From: Bacteroidales bacterium
GTDB taxonomy: Bacteria > Bacteroidota > Bacteroidia > Bacteroidales > JAADGE01
Direction of reading: 5' to 3'
NCBI GenBank assembly: GCA_026987795.1
Contig: JALSMF010000368.1
Location: forward strand, 1-10,595
DNA length: 10,595 bases
The position numbers were made by a program, and so were the translations under genes. How positions within the stretch are numbered: position 1 is the stretch's first letter; each line of letters begins with the position of its first letter. This document shows, piece after piece, positions 1 to 7,099 of this stretch. The notes beneath the pieces are model-generated. The model saw only the letters and a list, made by a program, of their open reading frames with translations. It made no database searches and was not told the DNA's origin.

Positions 1-799
1 CATCGGAGGCACTTGCAATGTATTTAGAGTCAGGACTTATGTCAATTTTATTTATCCACCAGCGATGTCCTCTCATAAGGGCAATGTTATCAAAAGTATC
101 AAAATCCCATAATTTTACCGTATTATCCTTTGAGCCGGTAACAACTATTTTCCGGTTTGGGCTGATTGCAACAGAGGTAATAACATTTGCATGAGCATTA
201 ACGGTTTTAATTTGCAGTTGTTTGGATATATCCCATTTTTTTAAGGAGTTATCTCCCGATACGCTTACGATATATTTGCCGTCATCTGATATTTTAAGAG
301 AGTAAACACGGTTTTTATGTCCCCAAAGAGACCTGTACCTCTTCCCCGAAACTAATTCCCAGACACTTATGAGCTGGTCTGTTCCTCCGGATGCAAGATA
401 TTTGCCGTTTGGTGTAAATTCTGCCGTCCAAACGGCATCTCCGCCGTAAAATGTTTTAAGCTGCTTTCCTTCAGCAACGGTCCACACAACAACAGCTCTG
501 TCTTGTCCCGCAGAAGCAAAATATTTTCCGGTTTTATTAAAACTTATGGAATGTATGTCGTTGTTATGTCTTTTTACTTCATAAACTTGTTTGCCCGTAA
601 GAGTTTCGTAAGCAATAATATCACCGTCTTTAAATCCGCAAATTACAAGGCTGTTGTCAGGCGAAATGTTTACGGCGGTCACGGTATTGTTATCTATTAT
701 TATTGAGTTTACTTCTTTAAGATTTTGTCCGAAAACAGAACCGGAAGCAAGTAATATTATTATCAAAAAAAAAGAAGTGATTTTAAAAGATGATTTCAT
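1..799 (-). CDS. Secreted WD40-repeat protein (partial, C-terminus beyond left edge)
   Basis: The first 266 codons are visible from an ATG at 799-797, and the frame stays open to the window edge. Residues 1-24 form a classic Sec signal peptide: MKSSFK, then a hydrophobic stretch (SFFLIIILLASGSVFG), with likely cleavage before QN. The mature part is a string of WD40 blades of about 41 residues. Five are complete and a sixth has begun. Each carries the pattern SPDGKYxASxxxDxxxxxW, for example SFNKTGKYFASAGQD, EFTPNGKYLASGGTD and NTVKLWD, followed by a G-H pair opening the next blade. Such proteins fold as beta-propellers that serve as protein-interaction platforms. The signal peptide places this one in the periplasm or outside the cell. 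It lies 62 nt downstream of the histidine kinase on the same strand with no terminator or -7 element between, so co-transcription is likely. A direct functional link to the kinase is inference. A longer C-terminal domain outside the window cannot be excluded. Confidence 0.9.
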   Translation of the reverse strand, partial: MKSSFKITSFFLIIILLASGSVFGQNLKEVNSIIIDNNTVTAVNISPDNSLVICGFKDGDIIAYETLTGKQVYEVKRHNNDIHSISFNKTGKYFASAGQDRAVVVWTVAEGKQLKTFYGGDAVWTAEFTPNGKYLASGGTDQLISVWELVSGKRYRSLWGHKNRVYSLKISDDGKYIVSVSGDNSLKKWDISKQLQIKTVNAHANVITSVAISPNRKIVVTGSKDNTVKLWDFDTFDNIALMRGHRWWINKIDISPDSKYIASASD

Positions 800-861
800 G
801 GGTTTTTATTTTTAAATATAACTGCGAATGTTACTAAATTTTTATCAAAAGACCAAACTTT

Positions 862-3800
862 TTACACGAAAGTTGCCTGAATTTTTAAAAATTCAATAAT
901 GAACTTTGTTCCGGTATTTTTTTTTGATTCAACCTTTATGCTTCCTCCGGCAGTTGTTACAATGTTTTTTACTATTGCCAAGCCTATTCCCGTACCTGTT
1001 GTTTTTGTAGTAAAATTAGGCTCAAAAAGATGCTTTTTTTGTTCTTCGCTTATCCCCTCTCCGTTATCTTCTACGGTAATTTTTGCTCTGTTTTCCGACT
1101 CTTCAAGTTTTACGGTTATTTTTCCTTTTCTGCCTTTCGGTATTGCCTGAATTGCGTTTTTTATCAGGTTTATAAATACTCTGGAAACCTGTTCCTTATC
1201 TGCTATTACATACAGTTCCGGAATTCCGTTTAGGATAAGGTTAATTTCAATATTTTGCTCATTTTCAAACAGAGAAGTTACATTTTTAAGTTTTCTGACA
1301 ATTTCAACCTCTTCTTTTCTTGCCTTAGGCATTTTTGCAAAAGCGGAAAATTCGGAAGCTATTGAAGACAGCGTATTAATTTGCTCTATCAGAGTTTGGG
1401 TTACGGTATTTAAGCGTCTTTCAAATTCTTCTTTTTCTGTTGCTTTGTCAAACCATGTTTTTTGTAAAAGCTGTATGCTTAATTTCATAGGCGTTAGCGG
1501 GTTTTTTATTTCGTGGGCTATTTGTTTTGCCATTTCCCGCCAAGCACTCTCTCTTTCCGATTCGGCAAGTTTATGAGCACTGTCTTCAAGTTTTGCGAGC
1601 ATTATGTTGTATTCTTTTACCAGTGTCCCTATTTCATCTTTTTTTGTATATATTATCTGCTTGTGTTTTTTTCCTATTTGAACGTCTTTCAGTTTATCCT
1701 GAAGCAATGTTAAGGGTTTTGTAATTTGTGAAGACAGTAAAACACTTAAAAAGGCAGTAAGTAAGAATAAAACTAAATACAGATTTACTGTTGCAATTAA
1801 AATGTCGGTTATATTTTTTCTGACCGAATTGTTATTTGAGAAATAGGGCAAATTAATAAATGCTATTATCTTATTGTTTTCATTTCTTAAAGGAATGTAA
1901 ATTGAGAGGAATTCCATCTTCCCTATACTTTCTTTCTGTATATATTCTGTTTTTCCTTCAGAAACCAGCATTCTGAATGCTTCGGGATTCATTTGTTTTC
2001 CGATAAGACCTCTGTTAAAAATTTCAGAACGGGATGTTGCCAAAAGCTTTCCGTTTAAGTCGTATAGATTTATATCAGAAAAAAATACTTGAGAGAATTT
2101 ATTAAGCAGCTCGTCAAGATGGTCGTATTGTTTGGTATGCCAATCCGGTGTCAACTCTTCTTCGTATTGAAGTTTATGTTTTAATTCCGTTAAAACCGAC
2201 TGCACCTTTTCTTTCATTTCTCTTTCATTTACTTTTTTGTTTTGCCTTACGGTAAAATAAATTGTTCCCGCTCCGAAAAGAATGAAAGAAACAAGCAAGA
2301 TAAAAATCATTGAAAAGCGGATTTTATTTTTAAAATCGAACCGAAAACTTCTCAGCAGGTATTTGTAATCGTAAAATAAAACTGCAATAAAAACAAGTAC
2401 ATTATAAATAAAAAACAGATAAACAAAAGATATTACATTGTCAAAAAATGTCTTTTTTTCTTTGCTCAAAACTATTATTTTCTCTTTATTTCCGACATAA
2501 ACCAAATGCCTGTAATTGTCAGACTCGGTTTCATATTCAACACTGTTAATATTTTTTCGGAATTTATCATCTTTCAGTTCGTAAGGAAAGTTTCCGAATT
2601 TAACGGCAAGAATGCCTTTACTGTATTTTGCATATGAGTAACCGGAGAATTCATCTTTTGTTTTTGTACTTTTATCTATCAATAGTGCCGGATACCCTAA
2701 GGTTTTTGCCGTTAACTTTTCACTCAAAGTAATATAAAGGCTCATTTCTCTTTCGTCATTTTCAACAGGAACGTCAACAATGCCGAAGTACGTAATTTTT
2801 CCGGTATTGTAATGCATCAGCCAAAAATTGGTATTTTCTGCTTTTTCGCCGAATTTAAGCAATTCGTTTCTGTAAAAGCCTCGACAGTTTTCGGCTTGAT
2901 TTTCTTCGGGATAAAACTCGGTATTGCCGCAAAGGCTTATTTCTAAGTCATACTTTTCCCAAAATCCGTAAAAATATTTTCTTTTCAGATACTCAAATAT
3001 TTCAAGATCCTGGTTTTCGGATACATCTTTAATTTTATTTATTAATACAGTGTCATTGTACAGACGCAGGTTTATTTCTCTTAAAAAACTTTCGGCTATA
3101 GGGTCTCTGTCATTTGTCAGTTTTTTAATTAGTTCTTTACGGTTTACTTTTTCTTTTTGCCGGTTGTATTTATCTGTAAATAAAGATGAAAATAAGGTAA
3201 AAATAAAAATGATAGCCAGCACGGAAAAATAGGAGTATGAATCTTTGTGTTTTCTTACAATTAATATTATAAGAATAATTGCCCCGAAAAATGAAATTTC
3301 GTAAAAATGAAATCCGAAAAAAATTAAATCGAAAAAAGAGAGCAATATTGTCGTAAAAACAATTAAAACAAACAGGTTCAGAAATGAAATTAATTTTAAA
3401 GACAAACGAATAACCGAGTCTGCAAAATAGAATACCGAAAGGTAAAGTGCTGAAGTTGACACTAATACAGCTGCAAAATTAATGTCAGGATTAATAATCT
3501 TTCTTATGTCAAATTGTATTTCAGAGCTTAGGATTATGTCTTTAAGCAAGCTTGACGTATTGATAAATAAAAGTGCTGCCGCAAATAAAGCCGTTATAAA
3601 AAGGATGTATAAAAATAACGGTCGTTTTTCGGATATTTTTTCAAAAATATTTTCGAGAGGTATTACATTGAATAAGTTAGCAGCCGTGAATATATAAAAA
3701 ACAGACACTATAATTATATCGGCAATATTGCCGAACGGAAAATTTCCGGAATAAATTTCTCCGGAGTAAAACTCTCCTCCGTTTAAAAACGGCGGAAGGT

Positions 3801-4584
3801 CAAGTTTTAAAATAAAATAAAACAGAATAAAAACCGACAGCCATAAAATGCTCGGAAAGATATAGTTTTTATATGTTTTTTTCAGCAGCTCGGCAGTTGC
3901 CGATAACAGAAGTATAAGAGATATAACAAACAGAAAAAACGGAATATTATAATCTGTATTGTTGCTTATTATATTATTTGAGGGTATAAGTGAGAACAAA
4001 TAGTTTCCTTCTGAATCTTTTATATTTTTTCCTATAGAAATAGGAGAAGTGGAAACAACTGCGGATGACGGCAAATTTAAACCTATGGTAAAGCTGCTTT
4101 TGAGATATTTATTTTCATAAAAGAAATTTTTTTTAATACAGTACAGTCCCGTGATTTCAAAATCATTTGTTCTGATAATTTTCAGTCTGTACCAGCCGTT
4201 CGGAGCATTTACGACTTCCTTGTCTTCAAAATTTGATTCTGAAAAAAGGAAAGGTGCCGGGAAGAAATTATCAGTCCAAAATTTTAAAGTGTCGTTTTCG
4301 TAAATCAGAACCGTAAAATTCTTTTTATATGTTGTTTTAAGCGTACTGAAGTAAAAAGGAGAATTTCTGCTTTTAAGGATATTTGCTTTTCCTTCCAATT
4401 GTTTTTTGTAATATTGAAGTATATTTATCAGCTCTGTATCATTTTCTTGTATTTTTTTTTCAATTTTATTTGTGTCAAGGACATATTGTGATGCTCTTTC
4501 AAAATATTTATAGGAAAAATATGACAAAGTAAAGAAAACAACTGCCGCAAAAAAGAGAATAATATGCCTGTATTTTCTAATCAT
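862..4584 (-). CDS. Large multi-pass membrane sensor histidine kinase (NtrY-like catalytic core)
   Basis: This 1240-residue protein should autophosphorylate on a histidine in response to an envelope signal. Hydrophobicity suggests 12 membrane helices near residues 7-25, 214-233, 243-261, 286-305, 323-342, 368-387, 400-421, 426-444, 452-470, 714-738, 757-778 and 926-951. These leave three extracytoplasmic parts: about 26-213, 471-713 and 779-925, the last CACHE-like. A HAMP linker follows (about 950-1002, ITKPL, KKDEIGTL). The catalytic core then has the H-box AHEIKNPLTP with phospho-acceptor His1024, the N-box NLIKNAIQA with Asn1143, the G1 box DNGEGIS starting at Asp1173, the F-box FEPNFTTK and the G2 box GTGIGLAIV. 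All key residues are present. The HEIKNPLTPMKLS signature resembles the NtrY group and many Bacteroidota kinases, but I see no PAS domain. There is no receiver domain and no response regulator nearby, so its partner is unknown. The ATG overlaps the end of rlmH by 8 nt, suggesting coupled translation. The long N-terminal membrane region is not a family I can name. Confidence 0.95.
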   Translation of the reverse strand: MIRKYRHIILFFAAVVFFTLSYFSYKYFERASQYVLDTNKIEKKIQENDTELINILQYYKKQLEGKANILKSRNSPFYFSTLKTTYKKNFTVLIYENDTLKFWTDNFFPAPFLFSESNFEDKEVVNAPNGWYRLKIIRTNDFEITGLYCIKKNFFYENKYLKSSFTIGLNLPSSAVVSTSPISIGKNIKDSEGNYLFSLIPSNNIISNNTDYNIPFFLFVISLILLLSATAELLKKTYKNYIFPSILWLSVFILFYFILKLDLPPFLNGGEFYSGEIYSGNFPFGNIADIIIVSVFYIFTAANLFNVIPLENIFEKISEKRPLFLYILFITALFAAALLFINTSSLLKDIILSSEIQFDIRKIINPDINFAAVLVSTSALYLSVFYFADSVIRLSLKLISFLNLFVLIVFTTILLSFFDLIFFGFHFYEISFFGAIILIILIVRKHKDSYSYFSVLAIIFIFTLFSSLFTDKYNRQKEKVNRKELIKKLTNDRDPIAESFLREINLRLYNDTVLINKIKDVSENQDLEIFEYLKRKYFYGFWEKYDLEISLCGNTEFYPEENQAENCRGFYRNELLKFGEKAENTNFWLMHYNTGKITYFGIVDVPVENDEREMSLYITLSEKLTAKTLGYPALLIDKSTKTKDEFSGYSYAKYSKGILAVKFGNFPYELKDDKFRKNINSVEYETESDNYRHLVYVGNKEKIIVLSKEKKTFFDNVISFVYLFFIYNVLVFIAVLFYDYKYLLRSFRFDFKNKIRFSMIFILLVSFILFGAGTIYFTVRQNKKVNEREMKEKVQSVLTELKHKLQYEEELTPDWHTKQYDHLDELLNKFSQVFFSDINLYDLNGKLLATSRSEIFNRGLIGKQMNPEAFRMLVSEGKTEYIQKESIGKMEFLSIYIPLRNENNKIIAFINLPYFSNNNSVRKNITDILIATVNLYLVLFLLTAFLSVLLSSQITKPLTLLQDKLKDVQIGKKHKQIIYTKKDEIGTLVKEYNIMLAKLEDSAHKLAESERESAWREMAKQIAHEIKNPLTPMKLSIQLLQKTWFDKATEKEEFERRLNTVTQTLIEQINTLSSIASEFSAFAKMPKARKEEVEIVRKLKNVTSLFENEQNIEINLILNGIPELYVIADKEQVSRVFINLIKNAIQAIPKGRKGKITVKLEESENRAKITVEDNGEGISEEQKKHLFEPNFTTKTTGTGIGLAIVKNIVTTAGGSIKVESKKNTGTKFIIEFLKIQATFV

Positions 4585-5050
4585 TGTGGTAAGGCTCTCT
4601 TCTTATGATTGTAAATGCTCTGTAGATTTGTTCGGCAAACAGCAGTCTTACGGGTTGATGTGAGAATGTCATTTTTGATAATGACAGTTTGCCGTTTGCT
4701 CTTTTGTAAATATCTTCCGAAAACCCGAATGCTCCGCCGATTAAAAAAACCAAATGTTTAGTTCCTGTATTTATTTTATTATCAATAAGTTTTGCAAATT
4801 CTCGAGAGGTATATTGTTTCCCTTTTTCATCAAGCAAAATCAGATAATCATCCGTTTTTAACTGTTTCAGAATTTGTTCGCCTTCTTTTTGTTTAACGAT
4901 TTTTACCGGAATATTTTTGCCGGTTTTTACGTCTTTTATAATTTTGATTTTAAAATCGATATACCTTTTTATTCTTTTTTCGTATTCTGAAATACCTTTT
5001 TCAAGGTAGTCGAAAGATGTTTTTCCCGTAAAATACAGCGATAGTTTCAT
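4577..5050 (-). CDS. rlmH: 23S rRNA (pseudouridine1915-N3)-methyltransferase RlmH
   Basis: RlmH is a small SPOUT-class methyltransferase that uses S-adenosylmethionine to methylate N3 of pseudouridine 1915 in helix 69 of 23S rRNA, acting as a homodimer on assembled 70S ribosomes. At 157 residues it has the usual family length. Visible hallmarks are LLDEKGK at 72-78 followed by TSREFA, the SAM-binding trefoil-knot loop IGGAFGF at 104-110, LSLSKMTFSHQ at 122-132, and EQIYRAFTI at 140-148. The conserved C-terminus is PYH at 153-155, here ending PYHND. The start gives the standard N-terminus MKLSLYFTGK. Its stop codon lies inside the first codons of the downstream kinase gene (ATGATTAG overlap). 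RlmH is the locus known in Staphylococcus as orfX, the SCC insertion site, but nothing here suggests an integrated element. Confidence 0.97.
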   Translation of the reverse strand: MKLSLYFTGKTSFDYLEKGISEYEKRIKRYIDFKIKIIKDVKTGKNIPVKIVKQKEGEQILKQLKTDDYLILLDEKGKQYTSREFAKLIDNKINTGTKHLVFLIGGAFGFSEDIYKRANGKLSLSKMTFSHQPVRLLFAEQIYRAFTIIRREPYHND

Positions 5051-5140
5051 TAATTAAATTAATAAATAATCAAAAACGCAATTTAATGATTTTTTAAATC
5101 AAGGTTATAATAAAAAGTAAATTTTTTCAATAATCAGCCT

Positions 5141-5148
5141 CAAAATTA
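5141..5148 (-). promoter_or_regulatory. Possible Bacteroidota -7 element for rlmH
   Basis: The minus strand reads TAATTTTG, an exact match to the TAnnTTTG consensus, about 90 nt upstream of the rlmH start and just past the end of the helicase gene. I see no TTTG or TTG at the expected spacing further upstream, so the site is weak. The A/T-rich 118-nt gap between the helicase and rlmH contains no clear terminator, so read-through from the helicase is also possible. Confidence 0.3.
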
Positions 5149-5168
5149 CCCGCCGTAATATGTGTATT

Positions 5169-6860
5169 TTACTTTTTTCGTTTTCCGTATCTTTTTTTGG
5201 AGCGTTTTTTTGTTTTTACTATTTGCTGTGTTGTTTTTGTTTTTTCTTTTGACAGCTCTGCCAAAACATTCATTCCTTTATACTTACAACCTTTAAATGC
5301 TTCTAAAATACTGTCTTCATATTTAGTTTCAACTTCAAAAAAAGAAAAGCTGTCAAGAATATCAATTTTACCTATATTTATATCTCGCATTTGAGTCTGA
5401 TCGTTAATTAAGCCTATCAGTTTTGCCGGTGAAAGTTTCTTTTTGGATCCTATGTTTATAAAAAAACGTGAAAATCCTTTATCGCTTCTGTTTTTTCTGT
5501 CTTTTCTTTTGCCTTCCGAATCATTAACATTTTCGGAAATATTCAAGTCCGGAGCATCTTTGTAGTAAGACAAAAACCTGTTAAACTCTGCCGAAACAAA
5601 ATGCTTAATTAATTCTTCACGCGTAAGCCAACTTAATTTTTTATATATAATATCCATAAACGGTTCAATTTGAGCCTCGTCAACTTTAATTTTCTCAATT
5701 TTATCAATTAAGTTAAACAGTTGTCGTTCGCATATTTCCTGCCCGCTCGGAATTGATTTTCTGATAATTTTTTTGCCGAGTTTTTTTTCAACATCTCTTA
5801 ACCTGAATAATTCTTTTGAGTGAATTAAAGACACGGAAGTTCCCGTTTTTCCGGCTCTTCCGGTTCTTCCGCTTCTGTGAATATAAGTTTTCGGGTCTTC
5901 CGGTACATTGTAATTAATAACATGAGTTAAGTCATTTACATCCAAGCCCCTTGCCGCAACATCCGTTGCAACGAGAATTTGCAAATGCCTGCTTCTGAAT
6001 CGGCTCATCACATAATCTCTTTGTGCCTGCGACAAGTCCCCGTGAAGTGCTTCGGCATTGTAACCGTTTTCAATTAATTTATCGGCAACTTCTTTTGTGT
6101 CTCTTCGTGTTCGACAAAAAACAATACCGTATATATTCGGGTGCGAGTCTAAAATACGTTTCAGCACTTTAAATCTGTCTCTGGCTTTTGAAAGGTAATA
6201 TTGGTGATTAACATTTTCCGCACCGATATTTCGTTCACCGACTGAAATTTCATCAGCATCGTGCATATATTTTTTGGCTATCTTAGAAATTTCGGGAGGC
6301 ATGGTTGCCGAAAACAGCAAAGTTTGCTTTTCTTCAGGTGTTGATTCCAATATGGCATCCAAATCGTCTTTAAATCCCATATCAAGCATTTCATCTGCCT
6401 CATCTAAAACAAGGTAACTAATGTTATTAATTTTTAATTTTTTTCGCTTTTTTAAATCTAAAATACGTCCGGGTGTTCCCACAACAATTTGGCAACCTTT
6501 ATTAAGTTCGGCAATTTGTTTGTCGGCACTTGCACCTCCGTAAACTGTTGCAATTCTGATATTTTTCAAATATTTTGAATAATTTTTAATATCATTACTG
6601 ATTTGCACACACAACTCTCTCGTCGGCGAAAGAATAAGAGCTTGTGTTTTGCCGGTTTCTAAATCAATTTGATTTAAAATAGGCAGTGAAAAAGCGGCTG
6701 TTTTTCCTGTTCCGGTTTGTGCGACAGCAACTAAATCTTTCTTTTTTCCCAATAAATACGGAATCGTTAATTGTTGAACCGGTGTGGGATTTTCAAAGCC
6801 GAGTTCCGATACGGCTTTTATAATTTGCGGGTTAATTCCCGTCTCTTCAAATGTTTGCAT
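5169..6860 (-). CDS. DEAD-box ATP-dependent RNA helicase (DeaD/CsdA-like, with DbpA-type RNA-binding domain)
   Basis: This 563-residue cytoplasmic helicase should use ATP to unwind short RNA duplexes, typically in ribosome assembly, mRNA turnover or cold adaptation. The complete motif set is present: Q-motif region around residues 22-32 (FENPTPVQQ), motif I AQTGTGKT (47-54), Ia PTREL (79-83), Ib TPGR (129-132), II DEAD (153-156), III SAT (184-186), IV VFCRTR (247-252), V ATDVAARGLD (298-307) and VI HRSGRTGR (328-335). Residues of about 464-537 match the DbpA/CsdA C-terminal RNA-binding fold (FFINIGSKKKLSPAKLIGLI, then an FFEV strand). A lysine/arginine-rich tail (541-563) should add nonspecific RNA affinity. 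The architecture fits DeaD/CsdA or CshA better than RhlE, which lacks the DbpA domain. I cannot separate DeaD from DbpA by eye, so no symbol is given. It appears to be its own transcription unit, with a promoter near 6982-7011. Confidence 0.95.
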   Translation of the reverse strand: MQTFEETGINPQIIKAVSELGFENPTPVQQLTIPYLLGKKKDLVAVAQTGTGKTAAFSLPILNQIDLETGKTQALILSPTRELCVQISNDIKNYSKYLKNIRIATVYGGASADKQIAELNKGCQIVVGTPGRILDLKKRKKLKINNISYLVLDEADEMLDMGFKDDLDAILESTPEEKQTLLFSATMPPEISKIAKKYMHDADEISVGERNIGAENVNHQYYLSKARDRFKVLKRILDSHPNIYGIVFCRTRRDTKEVADKLIENGYNAEALHGDLSQAQRDYVMSRFRSRHLQILVATDVAARGLDVNDLTHVINYNVPEDPKTYIHRSGRTGRAGKTGTSVSLIHSKELFRLRDVEKKLGKKIIRKSIPSGQEICERQLFNLIDKIEKIKVDEAQIEPFMDIIYKKLSWLTREELIKHFVSAEFNRFLSYYKDAPDLNISENVNDSEGKRKDRKNRSDKGFSRFFINIGSKKKLSPAKLIGLINDQTQMRDINIGKIDILDSFSFFEVETKYEDSILEAFKGCKYKGMNVLAELSKEKTKTTQQIVKTKKRSKKRYGKRKK

Positions 6861-6976
6861 TAATATTTTTTAAAATAAATAAATTATACGCATAAAAAAC
6901 TTACGATTAAGCATTTTATACAAATTCTGAAAATTACGAAACAAAATATTGAGTAATGAACTGATTTTCGGAATAA
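6861..6976 (-). other. AU-rich 5' leader of the helicase gene (inferred)
   Basis: If transcription starts about 6 nt downstream of the TAACTTTG element, the helicase mRNA has a leader of roughly 115 nt. It is strongly A/T-rich and has only weak inverted repeats, for example ATTAC (6933-6937) with GTAAT (6953-6957), extendable by a few A/T pairs. Long leaders are common on cold-shock RNA helicase genes and can allow self-regulation. That role is inference here, and no conserved riboswitch is recognisable. Confidence 0.35.
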
Positions 6977-6981
6977 TTCGG

Positions 6982-7011
6982 CAAAGTTACTATTTTTTTG
7001 TGCTAATGCAA
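6982..7011 (-). promoter_or_regulatory. Bacteroidota-type promoter for the DEAD-box helicase gene
   Basis: On the minus strand, TTG at 7011-7009 is followed after 19 bp by TAACTTTG at 6989-6982. This fits the Bacteroidota sigma-ABfr arrangement, a -33 TTTG/TTG and a -7 TAnnTTTG about 19-21 bp apart. It lies about 120 nt upstream of the helicase start and about 30 nt beyond the terminator of the preceding gene, where a fresh promoter is needed. Confidence 0.55.
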
Positions 7012-7040
7012 TTTATTTATGACAATCTGAAATAAAAACT

Positions 7041-7070
7041 AAAAAAGAGATACTTGATAAAAGTATCTCT
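7041..7070 (-). terminator. Intrinsic terminator of the LURP-one-like gene
   Basis: AGAGATACTT (7046-7055) and AAGTATCTCT (7061-7070) form a perfect 10-bp inverted repeat with a 5-nt loop. On the minus strand the hairpin is followed directly by a run of T (7046-7041), the textbook rho-independent layout. On the plus strand no T-run follows. It sits 30 nt past the stop codon at 7100, so it ends the minus-strand transcript of that gene. Confidence 0.85.
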
Positions 7071-7099
7071 GCTGTTTCATATATTCCCTTAAATAAGAT

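Noticed and set aside
503..706. Plus-strand open frame of 67 codons over the WD40 gene
   Set aside because: It is antisense to a clear WD40 reading frame and its translation resembles no known protein. The same holds for the plus-strand frames at 899-1150, 1030-1233, 1513-1724, 3050-3232, 3482-3697 and 5197-5394.
879..894. Perfect 16-bp palindrome GAATTTTTAAAAATTC near the 3' end of the kinase gene
   Set aside because: It lies inside codons for EFLK near the C-terminus, has no loop or following T-run in either direction, and is easily produced by chance in A/T-rich DNA.
862..4584. Possibility that the long kinase frame is an artificial fusion of two genes
   Set aside because: The frame is uninterrupted, the membrane topology is consistent from end to end, and no internal start with promoter is evident near the boundary at residue ~740.
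4577..4620. Possible SCC-type integration site at the 3' end of rlmH
   Set aside because: In Staphylococcus the rlmH end is an attachment site, but here no direct repeat, recombinase or foreign segment follows. The neighbouring kinase overlaps rlmH and matches its base composition.
5051..5168. Search for a helicase terminator or small RNA in the gap before rlmH
   Set aside because: The gap is A/T-rich without a stable hairpin plus T-run on the minus strand. Only a lone -7-like element is seen.
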